Part shown: positions 24,537 through 32,859 of the stretch, piece after piece
Layout of the letters: each line of letters opens with the position of its first letter
Numbering within the stretch: position 1 is the stretch's first letter
From: Streptomyces lucensis JCM 4490
Lineage (GTDB): Bacteria; Actinomycetota; Actinomycetes; Streptomycetales; Streptomycetaceae
NCBI RefSeq assembly: GCF_014650035.1
Contig: NZ_BMUE01000021.1
Span: 39,743-103,742 of the forward strand
Direction: 5' to 3'
Length of the DNA: 64,000 nucleotides
Made by a program: the position numbers and the translations under genes
The notes under the pieces: model-generated
The model's database searches: none
Told to the model about the DNA's origin: nothing
Seen by the model: the letters and a program-made list of their open reading frames with translations, nothing else

Positions 24537-24627
24537 CGGGGCGGCGCGTGGCGCGACCGGCACGACTTGACCGGCGCACCGGCGCTCTCCGTCAGGCGGC
24601 CCGTTCCCTGGGGCGCTTCTGCCGACG

Positions 24628-24975
24628 TCAGGTCCGCTGAGGGCGCGCCCCTCCCGGCCTCATCGGGTAGAGCAGACCGTCGGAGCCCGTGTCCAGGAGC
24701 AGTCGTTCGGTCTGCGGGGAGGGGTGGTGCAGCAGCAGGAACGCCTGGGCCTCGGCGGCATGCTCCGACACGTCGAGGAAGACGCGCAGGCCGCTGTCGT
24801 CACAGCGGTCGACGGTGGTCAGATCGACGTCGATGAGGGTGATCCCGTCCCGCAGACACTGCTCCAGAGCGGCGCGCACCCGGGGCGCGGTGACGGGGTC
24901 GATCACACCGGCCAGAGTGACCAGGGCCCGCGCGCCCCGGTCGTGCCGGTAGATGTTCAGCCGTGGAAGAGTCAT
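24628..24975 (-). CDS. STAS-domain anti-sigma factor antagonist
   Basis: 115 residues from ATG 24975, which overlaps the stop of the small membrane protein gene (ATGA). SpoIIAA/RsbV-like: ALVTLAGVIDPVTAPRVRAALEQCL, then IDVDLTTVDRCDDSGLRVFLDV. The phosphorylatable serine is present (D59-D60-S61-G62). Such proteins bind and release anti-sigma kinases depending on this serine. No kinase or sigma factor is in the cluster, so its partner would be a host protein or one elsewhere. Confidence 0.85.
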   Translation of the reverse strand: MTLPRLNIYRHDRGARALVTLAGVIDPVTAPRVRAALEQCLRDGITLIDVDLTTVDRCDDSGLRVFLDVSEHAAEAQAFLLLHHPSPQTERLLLDTGSDGLLYPMRPGGARPQRT

Positions 24976-25280
24976 GACGCCTCGGTTCGGATGCTCGGAA
25001 CCTCGGGTGCTCCAGAGCCTGCGTCCACGCCCCGGGCTCGCGTCGCCACGGGCCGGGTGGGCGGTGGGGCCGGGCGGCCGGGCGGCCGGTCGGACTCCCG
25101 GATGCCGACCCATGGTGCGGGGTGCGGCTGGGGCGCGCCACGGCCACGGCGACCGGGCCGGGGAGTGCTGTACCGGTACGCCGCGATCCTGTCGGCGTGC
25201 TGGAGCCCGAGCCGGTGGATCACGTACGCCGCCACTGCGACGAGGACCAGGAAAGCGATGGCCGTCAGGAAGGCGTTCAT
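24972..25280 (-). CDS. Small membrane-anchored protein, unknown
   Basis: 102 residues from ATG 25280, with AGGTGG ribosome site that overlaps the previous gene's end. One N-terminal helix (LTAIAFLVLVAVAAYVIHRLG), then an Arg/Pro-rich tail. No family recognised. It sits 10 bp after the DUF5994 gene at 25291-25887 and overlaps the STAS start, so the three are one operon. Confidence 0.65.
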   Translation of the reverse strand: MNAFLTAIAFLVLVAVAAYVIHRLGLQHADRIAAYRYSTPRPGRRGRGAPQPHPAPWVGIRESDRPPGRPAPPPTRPVATRARGVDAGSGAPEVPSIRTEAS

Positions 25281-25290
25281 GGCGGCCACC

Positions 25291-25887
25291 TCACATACCG
25301 ATGATCAGCCGGCTGGCCGGCCCTGGCGGACCGGTCTGTCCGGTGATGGCCGCGGACACCGCCGAGGCACCGCCCTCGTACTCCCATGCCTTGTCCGGGC
25401 CCAGGGTCTGGTCGGTGGGGGAGACAGCGTGCCGGGCCGCTTCCGCGGCGATGAGCGCGCTCGCGGTCAGGAGCGGGCCGTCGTGGTCGGATACGGCTGC
25501 CATCAGACGGGCCGCCGACTGCGCCCCGGTCTCGGGCGGAACGACAAGGAGATCCCAGCGGCTGGTGCCGTATGAGAGCAGCAGCAGCTTGTGCGGGTCG
25601 ATCTCCGACGTGAACCAGCCGACCTTGACGATGTGCCCGCTCACGGGGATCTTGCGGGGGATGACCGGCCAGTGTTCCGGGTTGACGGCGATACGGGTGA
25701 TGCGGCCCCACAGTGGGTCCAACAGGTCGGTGAGCGCCGGCAGTTCACTCAGCAGGTCCCGGGACCGTGGCCACCAGGCTCCGTCCAGCAGCCCGCGGGA
25801 TGCGCCGTCGGTCTTCAGCGCGAGACGCGCGGCCGGGGCTGCGACGGGCTCGCGGTGCGGCAGGGTGGGGTACAAGGTCGCCGACAT
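25291..25887 (-). CDS. DUF5994 family protein 2
   Basis: 198 residues from ATG 25887 (MSATLYPTLPHREPV). DUF5994 core GLLDGAWWPRSRDLLSELPALTDLL, then ITRIAVNPEHWPVIPRKIPVSGHIVKVGWF and DLLVVPPETGAQSAARLMAA. The C-terminal ~40 residues are a variable tail. First gene of the operon with the small membrane protein and the STAS protein. Its ~107-bp upstream region is duplicated in front of the STAS-GNAT gene. Confidence 0.82.
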   Translation of the reverse strand: MSATLYPTLPHREPVAAPAARLALKTDGASRGLLDGAWWPRSRDLLSELPALTDLLDPLWGRITRIAVNPEHWPVIPRKIPVSGHIVKVGWFTSEIDPHKLLLLSYGTSRWDLLVVPPETGAQSAARLMAAVSDHDGPLLTASALIAAEAARHAVSPTDQTLGPDKAWEYEGGASAVSAAITGQTGPPGPASRLIIGM

Positions 25888-25989
25888 GGTGCGGACCTGT
25901 CTCCGGGCCACCTGCGCCGCGGCCCGGGTGTCATCCTTCGCCGGGGACGACCCGGCGTGGAAGCCGGTGTGCGAGATGCCCTCGGTACT
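25883..25989 (-). repeat. Duplicated upstream region, copy 1
   Basis: Runs from the start codon of DUF5994 protein 2 upstream; similar to 29149-29256. The best-conserved half is 25938-25989, which contains GACGACCCGGCGTGG and GATGCCCTCGGTACT. Probably a duplicated promoter and leader. Confidence 0.65.
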
Positions 25990-26089
25990 GCCCACACTAC
26001 TCCGCGTTCACCGGCGGCGAGGAGCGGTGGGCGTACGGATGTGCGGTACCTGCCGCCGTGCAACGGTGACGGACGGCGGGGACGAGAGG

Positions 26090-27283
26090 TCAGCCGCGCC
26101 ACTCCACCATGAGCAGCGTCGCGTCGTCGCTGGTCTGTCCGCCGCGCGCCTGCTTGAGCGTGTGGGACAGGGAGCGCGTCACCGCCCTGATGCCGCGGCC
26201 GGTCCTCTCCAGCTGGTTCACACAGTCGATCAGCTGGTCCTCGCCGAACTCCTCCCCGCCGCTCTTGTGTTCCTCGACCACTCCGTCGGTGAAGCAGAGG
26301 ACTCGGTCCCCGGGCACCAGCCCCAGTTCGCTCACCCGCGGCTCCATACCGCCCAGGCCGACGGGAAGGGTCGTCGGGGCGACCAGACGCTGTGCGACGC
26401 GGTGGTCGCGGACGAGGATCGGCGGCGGGTGCCCGGCGTTGACCCACTGCACCCGCCCCGTGGTGGTGTCCAGCTGCAGCATCTGCGCGGTGACGAAGTG
26501 CTCGGGACCGAACTGCTCGGCCACGGCGCGGTCCATGAACTCGTAGATCTCCGACAGTCCGATGCCGGAGCGGCGGGCGTGGCGGTAGGCGCCGATGGCC
26601 ACGGTGGCCATCGTGGCCGCGTCCAGTCCGTGGCCCATCGCGTCGATCATGACCACGTGGAGGACATCACCGTTCAGCGCGTAGTCGAAGCTGTCGCCGG
26701 CCACGTGGTAGGCGGGTTCCAGGATCCCGGCCACGGCGACCCGGGGCATGATCATGGCCAGCGGTGGCAGCAGCGACCACTGGATCTCCGCGGCAACGCT
26801 CATCCCCTCATCGCGTCGGACGCCGAAGAACAGGTCGGAGTAGCCGTGCTTGGTCACCAGAAGGTCGGCCACCAGGCCGGAGATTCTGAGCAGCAGGCGG
26901 CGGTCGTCATCGTCGACACTGTCCAGCGTCACCGCCATGACTCCCACCTGGTCACCGCCGTCCAGCAGGGGTAGATGGACCCGGACGCCGTCTTCCTGAG
27001 GCACCTCCACGGGAACGGCGTCGAGAAAGCAGCGGCCCGCCTCGGAGTCGTCGATCACCTGCGGTTCCCCGCCGGTGAGGCCCTCCCCGGGCAGCGGTAC
27101 GAGCACCAACTGGCCGTAGTCCTGCAACAGCACCTGCGGACGGCGGCCACCGAGCCGCTCCATCACGTCGGCGACCAGGGGCCCGATGAGATGGGGTGGG
27201 AGTTCGTGCGCGCTGTCCAGGATCTTCCCGAGGAGCGCTTCCCCGAAGCTCTCGGACCGGTCCGGGCGCCGTCCTGCTGTCAT
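26090..27283 (-). CDS. SpoIIE/RsbU-type PP2C phosphatase
   Basis: 397 residues from ATG 27283, with AGGTGAGGGG ribosome site. The N-terminal ~160 residues are a probable sensory domain (GAF-like, not certain). The PP2C domain has HVAGDSFDYALNGDVLHVVMIDAMGHGLDAA, WVNAGHPPPILV, GDRVLCFTDGVVE and SDDATLL, so the metal-binding aspartates are in place. These phosphatases dephosphorylate STAS antagonists; the STAS protein at 24628 with an intact serine is the obvious local substrate. Separated from its neighbours by short gaps, same strand. Confidence 0.88.
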   Translation of the reverse strand: MTAGRRPDRSESFGEALLGKILDSAHELPPHLIGPLVADVMERLGGRRPQVLLQDYGQLVLVPLPGEGLTGGEPQVIDDSEAGRCFLDAVPVEVPQEDGVRVHLPLLDGGDQVGVMAVTLDSVDDDDRRLLLRISGLVADLLVTKHGYSDLFFGVRRDEGMSVAAEIQWSLLPPLAMIMPRVAVAGILEPAYHVAGDSFDYALNGDVLHVVMIDAMGHGLDAATMATVAIGAYRHARRSGIGLSEIYEFMDRAVAEQFGPEHFVTAQMLQLDTTTGRVQWVNAGHPPPILVRDHRVAQRLVAPTTLPVGLGGMEPRVSELGLVPGDRVLCFTDGVVEEHKSGGEEFGEDQLIDCVNQLERTGRGIRAVTRSLSHTLKQARGGQTSDDATLLMVEWRG

Positions 27284-27417
27284 CCCCTCACCTTTCGCGG
27301 TCACGCTTCGGGCGGGGGCGGGCCCGGATGACAAAGGATGTGTCGGTGCCATGGCTCCATCATGCGGTCGTGGACGCCCGGCCCGCCGGTCACGGGGAGT
27401 CGGTCGGGTCGTGCTGC

Positions 27418-27930
27418 TCATCTCGGTCCGGCTCCGCCTTCCGACTCCCAAGTGTCCTGTCCGTCGAGGCCGCTCTCGGCGAGTGCCAGCAGGCGCGGAG
27501 CCGACAGTGGGTTCGCGGGGTCGGCGGCAGCGGTCAGCAGCCGGGTGGCCACTCGGGCCGGCTCGTCCGGGGGGATCACCAGCAGTTCCCAGCTCCCCAC
27601 GGTGCCGCAGTCCACGGTGATGGCATGCGCCTCGGCGGCGGAATCGGTCAGCACCACCTCGATCACGTGGCCGGGCGCCATCACTTCGTGCGGGGCATCG
27701 GGCCAGGCGGCCGTTTCCACGGTCACGCGGGTGACGGTGTCGATGCCTGGATCCAAGGAGCCGACCAGCGCGGGAAGCTCCAGTTCCAGTGCGTCGCAGC
27801 GCGGCCACCATGCGCCGTCCAGTGGGCCGTGGCTGACTTCTGGCATGAGGCGCAGCCGGGGCATGGGCATCCGGTAGGAGTGTCCGTCACCTGGCACCGC
27901 ACCTTCGGCGGGCTCTGTGGTGATGTTCAT
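27418..27930 (-). CDS. DUF5994 family protein 3
   Basis: 170 residues. Core GPLDGAWWPRCDALELELPALVGSL (R-C-D in place of R-S-R-D), then VTRVTVETAAWPDAPHEVMAPGHVIEVVL and WELLVIPPDEPARVATRLL. C-terminus GQDTWESEGGAGPR resembles that of DUF5994 protein 2. Upstream it shares only a weak TACCGAG-like element with the duplicated promoter region. Function unknown. Confidence 0.8.
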   Translation of the reverse strand: MNITTEPAEGAVPGDGHSYRMPMPRLRLMPEVSHGPLDGAWWPRCDALELELPALVGSLDPGIDTVTRVTVETAAWPDAPHEVMAPGHVIEVVLTDSAAEAHAITVDCGTVGSWELLVIPPDEPARVATRLLTAAADPANPLSAPRLLALAESGLDGQDTWESEGGAGPR

Positions 27931-28089
27931 CGTGCGATTCCGTTCCGGGCCGTGCGGTTTCCGGCTGCCCGTGTCTGTCGCTCGCCGGGAACGGCGCCGC
28001 CGTCATCGTGCGCCCGGAAGTTCTCGGTATGTCTCAGATTACTCCCGGCTGTGGCAGGCGGCGTGGCGGGCGGCCATCGCACTGCCACA

Positions 28090-29055
28090 TCATCGGCGTG
28101 CCAAGGGCTGTCCTTCGGCGGACAAGGTCAGCACGCAGGGGGCGACGGGCCCGGGCAGGCCGACGACCTCACCCATGATCTGCCAGCCCCAGGACGAGAA
28201 GGCGGCTCGTGCTCCCCGGTCGGCAGGATGAAGCAGGGTGACCCCGAGGGAGGAGTGCAGGTCTGTGAGGAGACGCTGTTGCAGGCGGTGGGCGATGTCG
28301 CGGTGCTGTGCGTGCGGATGGGCCACGACCTGGGTCAGGACGACGAACCGCGCGCAGGAGGTGAGCCGCTGGATGATCTCCTGGAGTGTTCCGCCGCCCT
28401 GCCGGCCGTCGGAGCCCACCGGAAAACCGAAGGCGCAACCGACCAGCACCGTCGTCTCGGCGACCAGCAGGGCGAAGCCGGGGCGGTGGGCGGTGACCGC
28501 CAAGCGGTGCAGGAAGTCTCCGCGGTCGTGGTACGCCTCTCCGACGGTGTCCGCGACGGACTGCGCAGCCAGGTCGGCGATGTCCTCGCGCATGTCTTCT
28601 GCCTGCCGGCGGGTCAGCCGGCGAAGGCGGATACCGTCCCTGAGGACCGGCTGGTCCGGCCGACGAGCGCGGTCCTCGGGCGCCCGCGTCGCGGTGCTCA
28701 TGTGGTCGCTGGATGCGGTGGGCGGCACGGGACTCGCGGGGGCCGTAAGGAGCAGCGAAGTCGATCCGGTGGCGTCGAGGAGCCGGGCGATCTGCGCGCA
28801 AGGATGGTGCAGCCGCAGGCGGGCGTGGGCCCGGCCGGCGCGCCATGCTGCCGACAGGAGGACGTCCAAGCCCCGGGCGTCGCAGGAGCCGACCGTGGTC
28901 AGGTCGATGTCGATCTCGGTGACGCCGTCCAGCAGACACTGCTCCACCGCGGCCCGCAGCAGCGGCGTCGTGGCCGGCCCGATGTCGCCGGCCAGCGTGA
29001 CGAGCGTTCGCTCTCCTCGGTTCCGCCGATGGATGTCCAGCCGGGAAAGGGCCAT
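28090..29055 (-). CDS. STAS domain fused to a GNAT-like acetyltransferase domain
   Basis: 321 residues from ATG 29055, overlapping the stop of a 32-residue ORF (TGATG). Residues 1-105 are a STAS domain very like the one at 24628, but the serine-bearing loop reads C58-D-A-R-G62, so the phosphorylatable Ser is Arg. Residues ~140-320 look like a GNAT fold: IRLRRLTRRQAEDM, FALLVAETTVLVGCAFGFP, FVVLTQVVAHPHAQHRDIAHRLQQRLL, GVTLLHPADRGARAAFSSWGWQ. I do not know this fusion as a named family. It may be a constitutively active or non-switching antagonist coupled to an acetyl-CoA enzyme. Confidence 0.78.
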   Translation of the reverse strand: MALSRLDIHRRNRGERTLVTLAGDIGPATTPLLRAAVEQCLLDGVTEIDIDLTTVGSCDARGLDVLLSAAWRAGRAHARLRLHHPCAQIARLLDATGSTSLLLTAPASPVPPTASSDHMSTATRAPEDRARRPDQPVLRDGIRLRRLTRRQAEDMREDIADLAAQSVADTVGEAYHDRGDFLHRLAVTAHRPGFALLVAETTVLVGCAFGFPVGSDGRQGGGTLQEIIQRLTSCARFVVLTQVVAHPHAQHRDIAHRLQQRLLTDLHSSLGVTLLHPADRGARAAFSSWGWQIMGEVVGLPGPVAPCVLTLSAEGQPLARR

Positions 29056-29153
29056 CACGTCTCTCCTCGGCGGGATTGCGGACCTGCGCGGGCGCTCGGC
29101 GCGGTTCCTGCCGTGACGAGCTTGCGCTGAGTTGCTTCGACCGCGGCGGACAT
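29055..29153 (-). CDS. 32-residue ORF overlapping the STAS-GNAT start
   Basis: Reads MSAAVEATQRKLVTAG ... RRGET and ends in TGATG at the STAS-GNAT start, with GAGGAGAG inside its 3' end as the next ribosome site. Its start region and upstream DNA match the start of DUF5994 protein 2 (MSATLYPT...). It is either a leader peptide or the stump of a lost DUF5994 gene. Confidence 0.4.
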   Translation of the reverse strand: MSAAVEATQRKLVTAGTAPSARAGPQSRRGET

Positions 29154-29256
29154 GGTGCCGACCCGTCCCCGCGCCGACCACGGGGGGCGCGGATTCACTC
29201 GTCTCTCGCCGAGGACGACCCGGCGTGGGGCCGGAGTGCGTGATGCCCTCGGTACT
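29149..29256 (-). repeat. Duplicated upstream region, copy 2
   Basis: Similar to 25883-25989, with the 29206-29256 half most alike (GACGACCCGGCGTGG, GATGCCCTCGGTACT; one 1-nt gap). Positioned relative to the 32-residue ORF exactly as copy 1 is to DUF5994 protein 2. Confidence 0.65.
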
Positions 29257-29586
29257 TCAACCGTACGTCGGCCGCAACCGGAAGCGGCTGCGTCGAAGGA
29301 CGCGCACCTCACAGCCGAGGGCCGGCGGGGTAAGGGCGGGGCGCCAGCCCGCCCCTGCCCTGTCGCGGCAGGTGCGCAGGATGCGCCCCGGCTCTGGACC
29401 AGAACCGGGCGCCGCGCAGCCCCCTGAACACAGCACAGCGCTGCCGCCCGTGATCAAAACCGGACGGCAGTGCGGGCGGACGAATTGAATGCCAGCTCAC
29501 TTCCGAACCCGCACGCGACGCGACCTCCGCCCACCGAGTCTCCGAACCAATCCGAGCGAAACGTCCCACGCCAGGGGGACCGGTTC
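29257..29586. other. Gene-free stretch between the STAS-GNAT and hydrolase genes
   Basis: 330 bp with no ORF of credible composition and no repeats that stand out. The GC content is mixed, with a less GC-rich patch around 29440-29500. It contains the upstream end of the STAS-GNAT promoter region. Confidence 0.5.
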
Positions 29587-30630
29587 CTAGGTGAAAGCCA
29601 GCTTTCGGAAGGCGTTGCGGACACCGTTCAGCGGTTCACGGTCGCGGGAGTAGTACAGCTTGTTGGTCAAAAGCACCGCCCACCGGCCGTCGATGGGGGA
29701 GATCCACATGCCTGTGCCGGTGAAGCCGTAGTGGACCCAGACCTCCTCCTCGGCAGTGGTGCCGGGAGCCGGATGCCAGAACAGGCCGCGAGCCGGCTGG
29801 AGATCACCCGTCTGCTTGGTCAGGGAGCAGGTGGCCCACTTGCTACCGAAACCGGCCCGCCAAGAGGACGTGGCAGGGGCGAGCATGTAGCGGAGGAAGG
29901 CGGCGAGGTCATCGACGACGGTGAAGACCCCGGCGATGCCGCACACGCCGCCGAGGAGGCGGGCCGAGAAGTCGTGGGCGACTCCCTTGAGGTGGGTGTC
30001 GGTGTCCTGGTCGAGTTCGGTCGGTGCGCAGCGGGCGGCGAGGTCGGCGGGCAGGGGGCCGAAGCGGGTGGAGGCCATGCCTAGTGGGTGCCAGGTGCGG
30101 GTGGTGGCCAGTTGGTCCAGGGGCTGGCCGGAGAGGTGTTCGGCGAGGTAGCCCAGGATGAGGGCGGCCCGGTCGGTGTACTCGACAGCTTCTCCGGGTG
30201 CCCGATGGAGTTGTTCTCGGAGGACGCCTCGGCGGATATCCTCGGGCTTGGTGCCATAGAGGTTCTTCAGCTGTGCCCGCAGGGGAACGCCGGCGGTGTG
30301 CGTCAGCAACTGCTGGGCGGTTACGGCGGCGAGTGGATGGCCGGCGACCTCGGACCAGAACGCGCCGAGCGGCTGGTCGAGGTCGAGGGTTCCGTCTTCC
30401 CACAGGGCGCCGATGGAGGACCAGACGGCGAGGATCTTTGTGAGGCTCGCGGCGTCGAAGACGGTGTCGGTGCGCATCGGCACGTCCGGTTCGTCGGGGG
30501 CGAGGACGCCGGTGGAGCCCTGGGCGAGGACGCCGGTGGCGTCGCCGACGGCCCAGACGGCGCCCGGGTACACGTTGTCGCGGACTCCCTCGTCGAGTAG
30601 GGCTTGGATGCGCTCGCGGTCGTACGTCAT
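29587..30630 (-). CDS. Serine hydrolase, class C beta-lactamase fold
   Basis: 347 residues. S62-L-T-K65 (DAASLTKILAVWSS) is the SxxK nucleophile motif; EYTDRAALILGYLAEHLSG holds the Tyr-x-Asn-like motif 2 (YTD), and HYGFTGTGMWI is the HTG-type motif 3. This is the pattern of EstB-like esterases and DD-peptidase-like proteins rather than true beta-lactamases. No signal peptide, so cytoplasmic. It lies 116 bp from the Nudix gene on the same strand. Confidence 0.85.
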   Translation of the reverse strand: MTYDRERIQALLDEGVRDNVYPGAVWAVGDATGVLAQGSTGVLAPDEPDVPMRTDTVFDAASLTKILAVWSSIGALWEDGTLDLDQPLGAFWSEVAGHPLAAVTAQQLLTHTAGVPLRAQLKNLYGTKPEDIRRGVLREQLHRAPGEAVEYTDRAALILGYLAEHLSGQPLDQLATTRTWHPLGMASTRFGPLPADLAARCAPTELDQDTDTHLKGVAHDFSARLLGGVCGIAGVFTVVDDLAAFLRYMLAPATSSWRAGFGSKWATCSLTKQTGDLQPARGLFWHPAPGTTAEEEVWVHYGFTGTGMWISPIDGRWAVLLTNKLYYSRDREPLNGVRNAFRKLAFT

Positions 30631-30746
30631 GGTCTCCCTCTTCGCCGAGTGTCCTGCCGGGCGTTCACCGAGGAAACTTGGGAACGCTGAACGCGGTCAC
30701 TCATCCCGCCGTGGGGCGAGACTTCATCCCCAGAAGAGGCGCTCAG

Positions 30747-31280
30747 TTATTTCCAGCCGTCCAGCGACACCTGGGGCCCGCCGCTGAGGTAGCGGTGGAG
30801 GGCGCTGGCGGTGGTCTCGACGAATTCGTCGGGGATGGCGTTGGCGTCGACCCAGCGGACTTGGGCGTGCTTGCGAGGTTCGCGGTTTTCGGGCTCGCCG
30901 GACCATTCGTGGGCGACGAAGACGACGGTGAGGAAGCCGTTGGGGGCTTCCACGCCCCACGCGCCGTGGATGATGTGGGCGACCTTGAGCGCTTCTGGCC
31001 TGACGGTCAGACCGGTCTCCTCGTGCAGCTCGCGGACGGCCGTCTCGGTGATCGGCTCGCCGGGCTCACTCTTGCCGACCGGGAGGTCCCACATGCCCTT
31101 GGCGAATTTGGCCTGGTCGCTGCGCTGGAGGAGGACCACGCGGTTGGTGGCCTTGTCGTGGACGATGACGGCGGCGACCAGCAGGGTCATGGATTCCACG
31201 GCGGGCTTGAGCGCTTGGGGCTGGTCATCGGTTGTCGGCTGAGCCACGGGGGTCCCTTCGTCGGCCGGGTTGGTGGGCAT
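30747..31280 (-). CDS. Nudix hydrolase
   Basis: 177 residues. Complete Nudix box G69-x5-E-x7-REL-x-EETGL (GKSEPGE ... AVRELHEETGLTV). A Pro/Thr-rich N-terminus of ~30 residues precedes the fold (LLVAAVIVHDKATNRVVLLQRS). Substrates of such enzymes are nucleoside-diphosphate derivatives; which one cannot be told. Its ATG is one base past the TAA of the XRE-TPR gene, so the two are cotranscribed. Confidence 0.88.
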   Translation of the reverse strand: MPTNPADEGTPVAQPTTDDQPQALKPAVESMTLLVAAVIVHDKATNRVVLLQRSDQAKFAKGMWDLPVGKSEPGEPITETAVRELHEETGLTVRPEALKVAHIIHGAWGVEAPNGFLTVVFVAHEWSGEPENREPRKHAQVRWVDANAIPDEFVETTASALHRYLSGGPQVSLDGWK

Positions 31281-31281
31281 G

Positions 31282-32637
31282 TTAGGCGAGCGCCTCTCGG
31301 GCGCGACGGGCGAGTTCGGCGGCGCCGGGGACTTTGCGCCGCTGGTAGACCGCCAGCGTCGAGCGAATGGAGGTGATCGCCTTGCGGGTGCGGTCGGAGG
31401 TCATGCCGTCCATCAGCGTGAGGGCCTGGTTCCAGGCGGCGACCGCCTCATCGGCGCGGGCCTGGGCGGCGAGGCTGTCGCCGAGGTCCGCGTAGGTGAG
31501 GGCGTGGACGCGCTTGTACTTCGCAGGATCCCAGCGGACGAGCGCGTCGCGGTGCTGTTGCTCGGTTCCGACGTGATCGGCGAGGTCGGTGAGGGTGCGG
31601 GCCGTGTGGCTGGCGACGGTGCCGGCGGCGGGGCCGCTGACGAGGGAGAAGCTGGCCTGGGGGCCGTCGTCGCGGAGCAGAGCGTCTTCGGCGGCGAGCA
31701 GGGCGCGGGCCGCTGCGGGTTTTTCGTGGACTGCGGCGAAGGCGCGGGCGTGGGTGATGTGGAGTAGTGCCTCGGTCTGGCCGTCCACGTGGCCGAGTCC
31801 ACGGCTGAGGGCGCCTTCGACGAGGTCGACGCAATGGTGGGGCTGTTTGAGGCTGAGGGCCTGGTGGGCGAGGGCGCGCATCATCCATGCGGCGTGACCG
31901 TGCGGGTCGGCTTCGCAGGCGAGCTGGTAGCCGACTTGGTAGTAGCGCTGTGCGGCGCCCTCCTGACCGAGGTCGTGGTGTTTCCAGCCCGCGAGGTAGG
32001 CCAGCTCGGCGACGGCGCCGAAGGCGGCCCGGCGCAAGGCTTCTGAGGCGAAGCGGGCGCGGAGCATCGGGGCGGCGGTATCGGCAAGATAGGCGGTGAC
32101 GGTGGTCAGCCCGTGGCCGCCGCCCAGGCGTTCGTCGGCTGCGCTGAACGCGGCAGTGATCTGGCGGATCACGTCGACGTCCTCGGCTCCTACCAGGGTC
32201 CGGCCCGTGCGTGCGCGGAGCATGCGGGACGCAGCCTCATGGTCGTAGGCCAGGGGCATGACCACGCCTGCGGTGGTGAAGGCGGCCATAGCCAGGAAGC
32301 GGCGTCGTTCGACGTCGGCGCGGCCCAGGTCGGTGGCTGTGACGACGGGATCGGGGTCGTCAGGAAGGGGCGCCTCGGGGTCGCGCAGGCCAATCTCGGT
32401 CAGGGTGACGGTGCGACCGGCCCTGCGGGAGAGAGCTTCCGCGAGGTAGTGGCCGGTCTGCCCTGTCGGTTGCCGAGTGCCGTTGACCCAGTGGGAGATC
32501 GCCGACTTGTTGGTGCTGATGATCTCGCCGTTCTCCGCGGCGATCCGGCGCACGTCCCTGGCCAGCGCGTCGTACGTGCAGCCGATCGCGTCGATGGCCT
32601 CGCGTAAACGTATGTTGGGCCTGTTGGGTGCCGCCAT
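31282..32637 (-). CDS. XRE-type regulator with TPR-like region
   Basis: 451 residues. N-terminal XRE-like helix-turn-helix (NIRLREAIDAIGCTYDALARDVRRIAAENGEIISTNKSAISHWVNGTRQP, about 8-60), an RRRFLAMAAFTTAGVVMPLA segment that mimics a Tat signal but is internal (about residues 112-130), then a helical repeat region (~150-440) of TPR type. This layout is common in actinobacterial regulators of secondary or conserved islands. Probable cluster regulator, divergent from the unknown gene at 32860 and cotranscribed with the Nudix gene. Confidence 0.85.
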   Translation of the reverse strand: MAAPNRPNIRLREAIDAIGCTYDALARDVRRIAAENGEIISTNKSAISHWVNGTRQPTGQTGHYLAEALSRRAGRTVTLTEIGLRDPEAPLPDDPDPVVTATDLGRADVERRRFLAMAAFTTAGVVMPLAYDHEAASRMLRARTGRTLVGAEDVDVIRQITAAFSAADERLGGGHGLTTVTAYLADTAAPMLRARFASEALRRAAFGAVAELAYLAGWKHHDLGQEGAAQRYYQVGYQLACEADPHGHAAWMMRALAHQALSLKQPHHCVDLVEGALSRGLGHVDGQTEALLHITHARAFAAVHEKPAAARALLAAEDALLRDDGPQASFSLVSGPAAGTVASHTARTLTDLADHVGTEQQHRDALVRWDPAKYKRVHALTYADLGDSLAAQARADEAVAAWNQALTLMDGMTSDRTRKAITSIRSTLAVYQRRKVPGAAELARRAREALA

Positions 32638-32859
32638 GACCTCCTCCGTCCTGGGGCTGTAAACCGCGTATACCGCTTGGCCTCGCCCACTCCGTACCCA
32701 CTGTGCGTGACGGACTGTTCACTTAATCACAGCCGCCCGGAACTGCCCGACCGCAGTCCTGGCTTCCCCCTTCGGCCGGGCGGCCCTCGAAGTTCCGTAC
32801 ACCCTCTCCGGGTTCGGGCACTCCTGTGCCCGAACCCGCCGATCAGAGACGGAGACACG
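32638..32859. promoter_or_regulatory. Divergent promoter region of the XRE-TPR island
   Basis: 222 bp between the divergent XRE-TPR gene and the unknown gene at 32860. It contains CCGCGTATACCGCTTGG, with a GTATAC palindrome, and a less GC-rich patch TTCACTTAATCACAG. No gene. Likely site of autoregulation. Confidence 0.4.

Noticed and set aside
24628..25113. Longer start of the STAS protein
   Set aside because: The extension is Pro/Arg/Gly-rich and overlaps the small membrane protein gene; homology starts at MTLPRLNIY.
32644..32700. Tat signal in the XRE-TPR protein (RRRFLAMAAF...)
   Set aside because: The segment is internal, about 110 residues from the start and after a DNA-binding domain; the protein is cytosolic. 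(Segment itself lies near 32260-32310 on the minus strand.)
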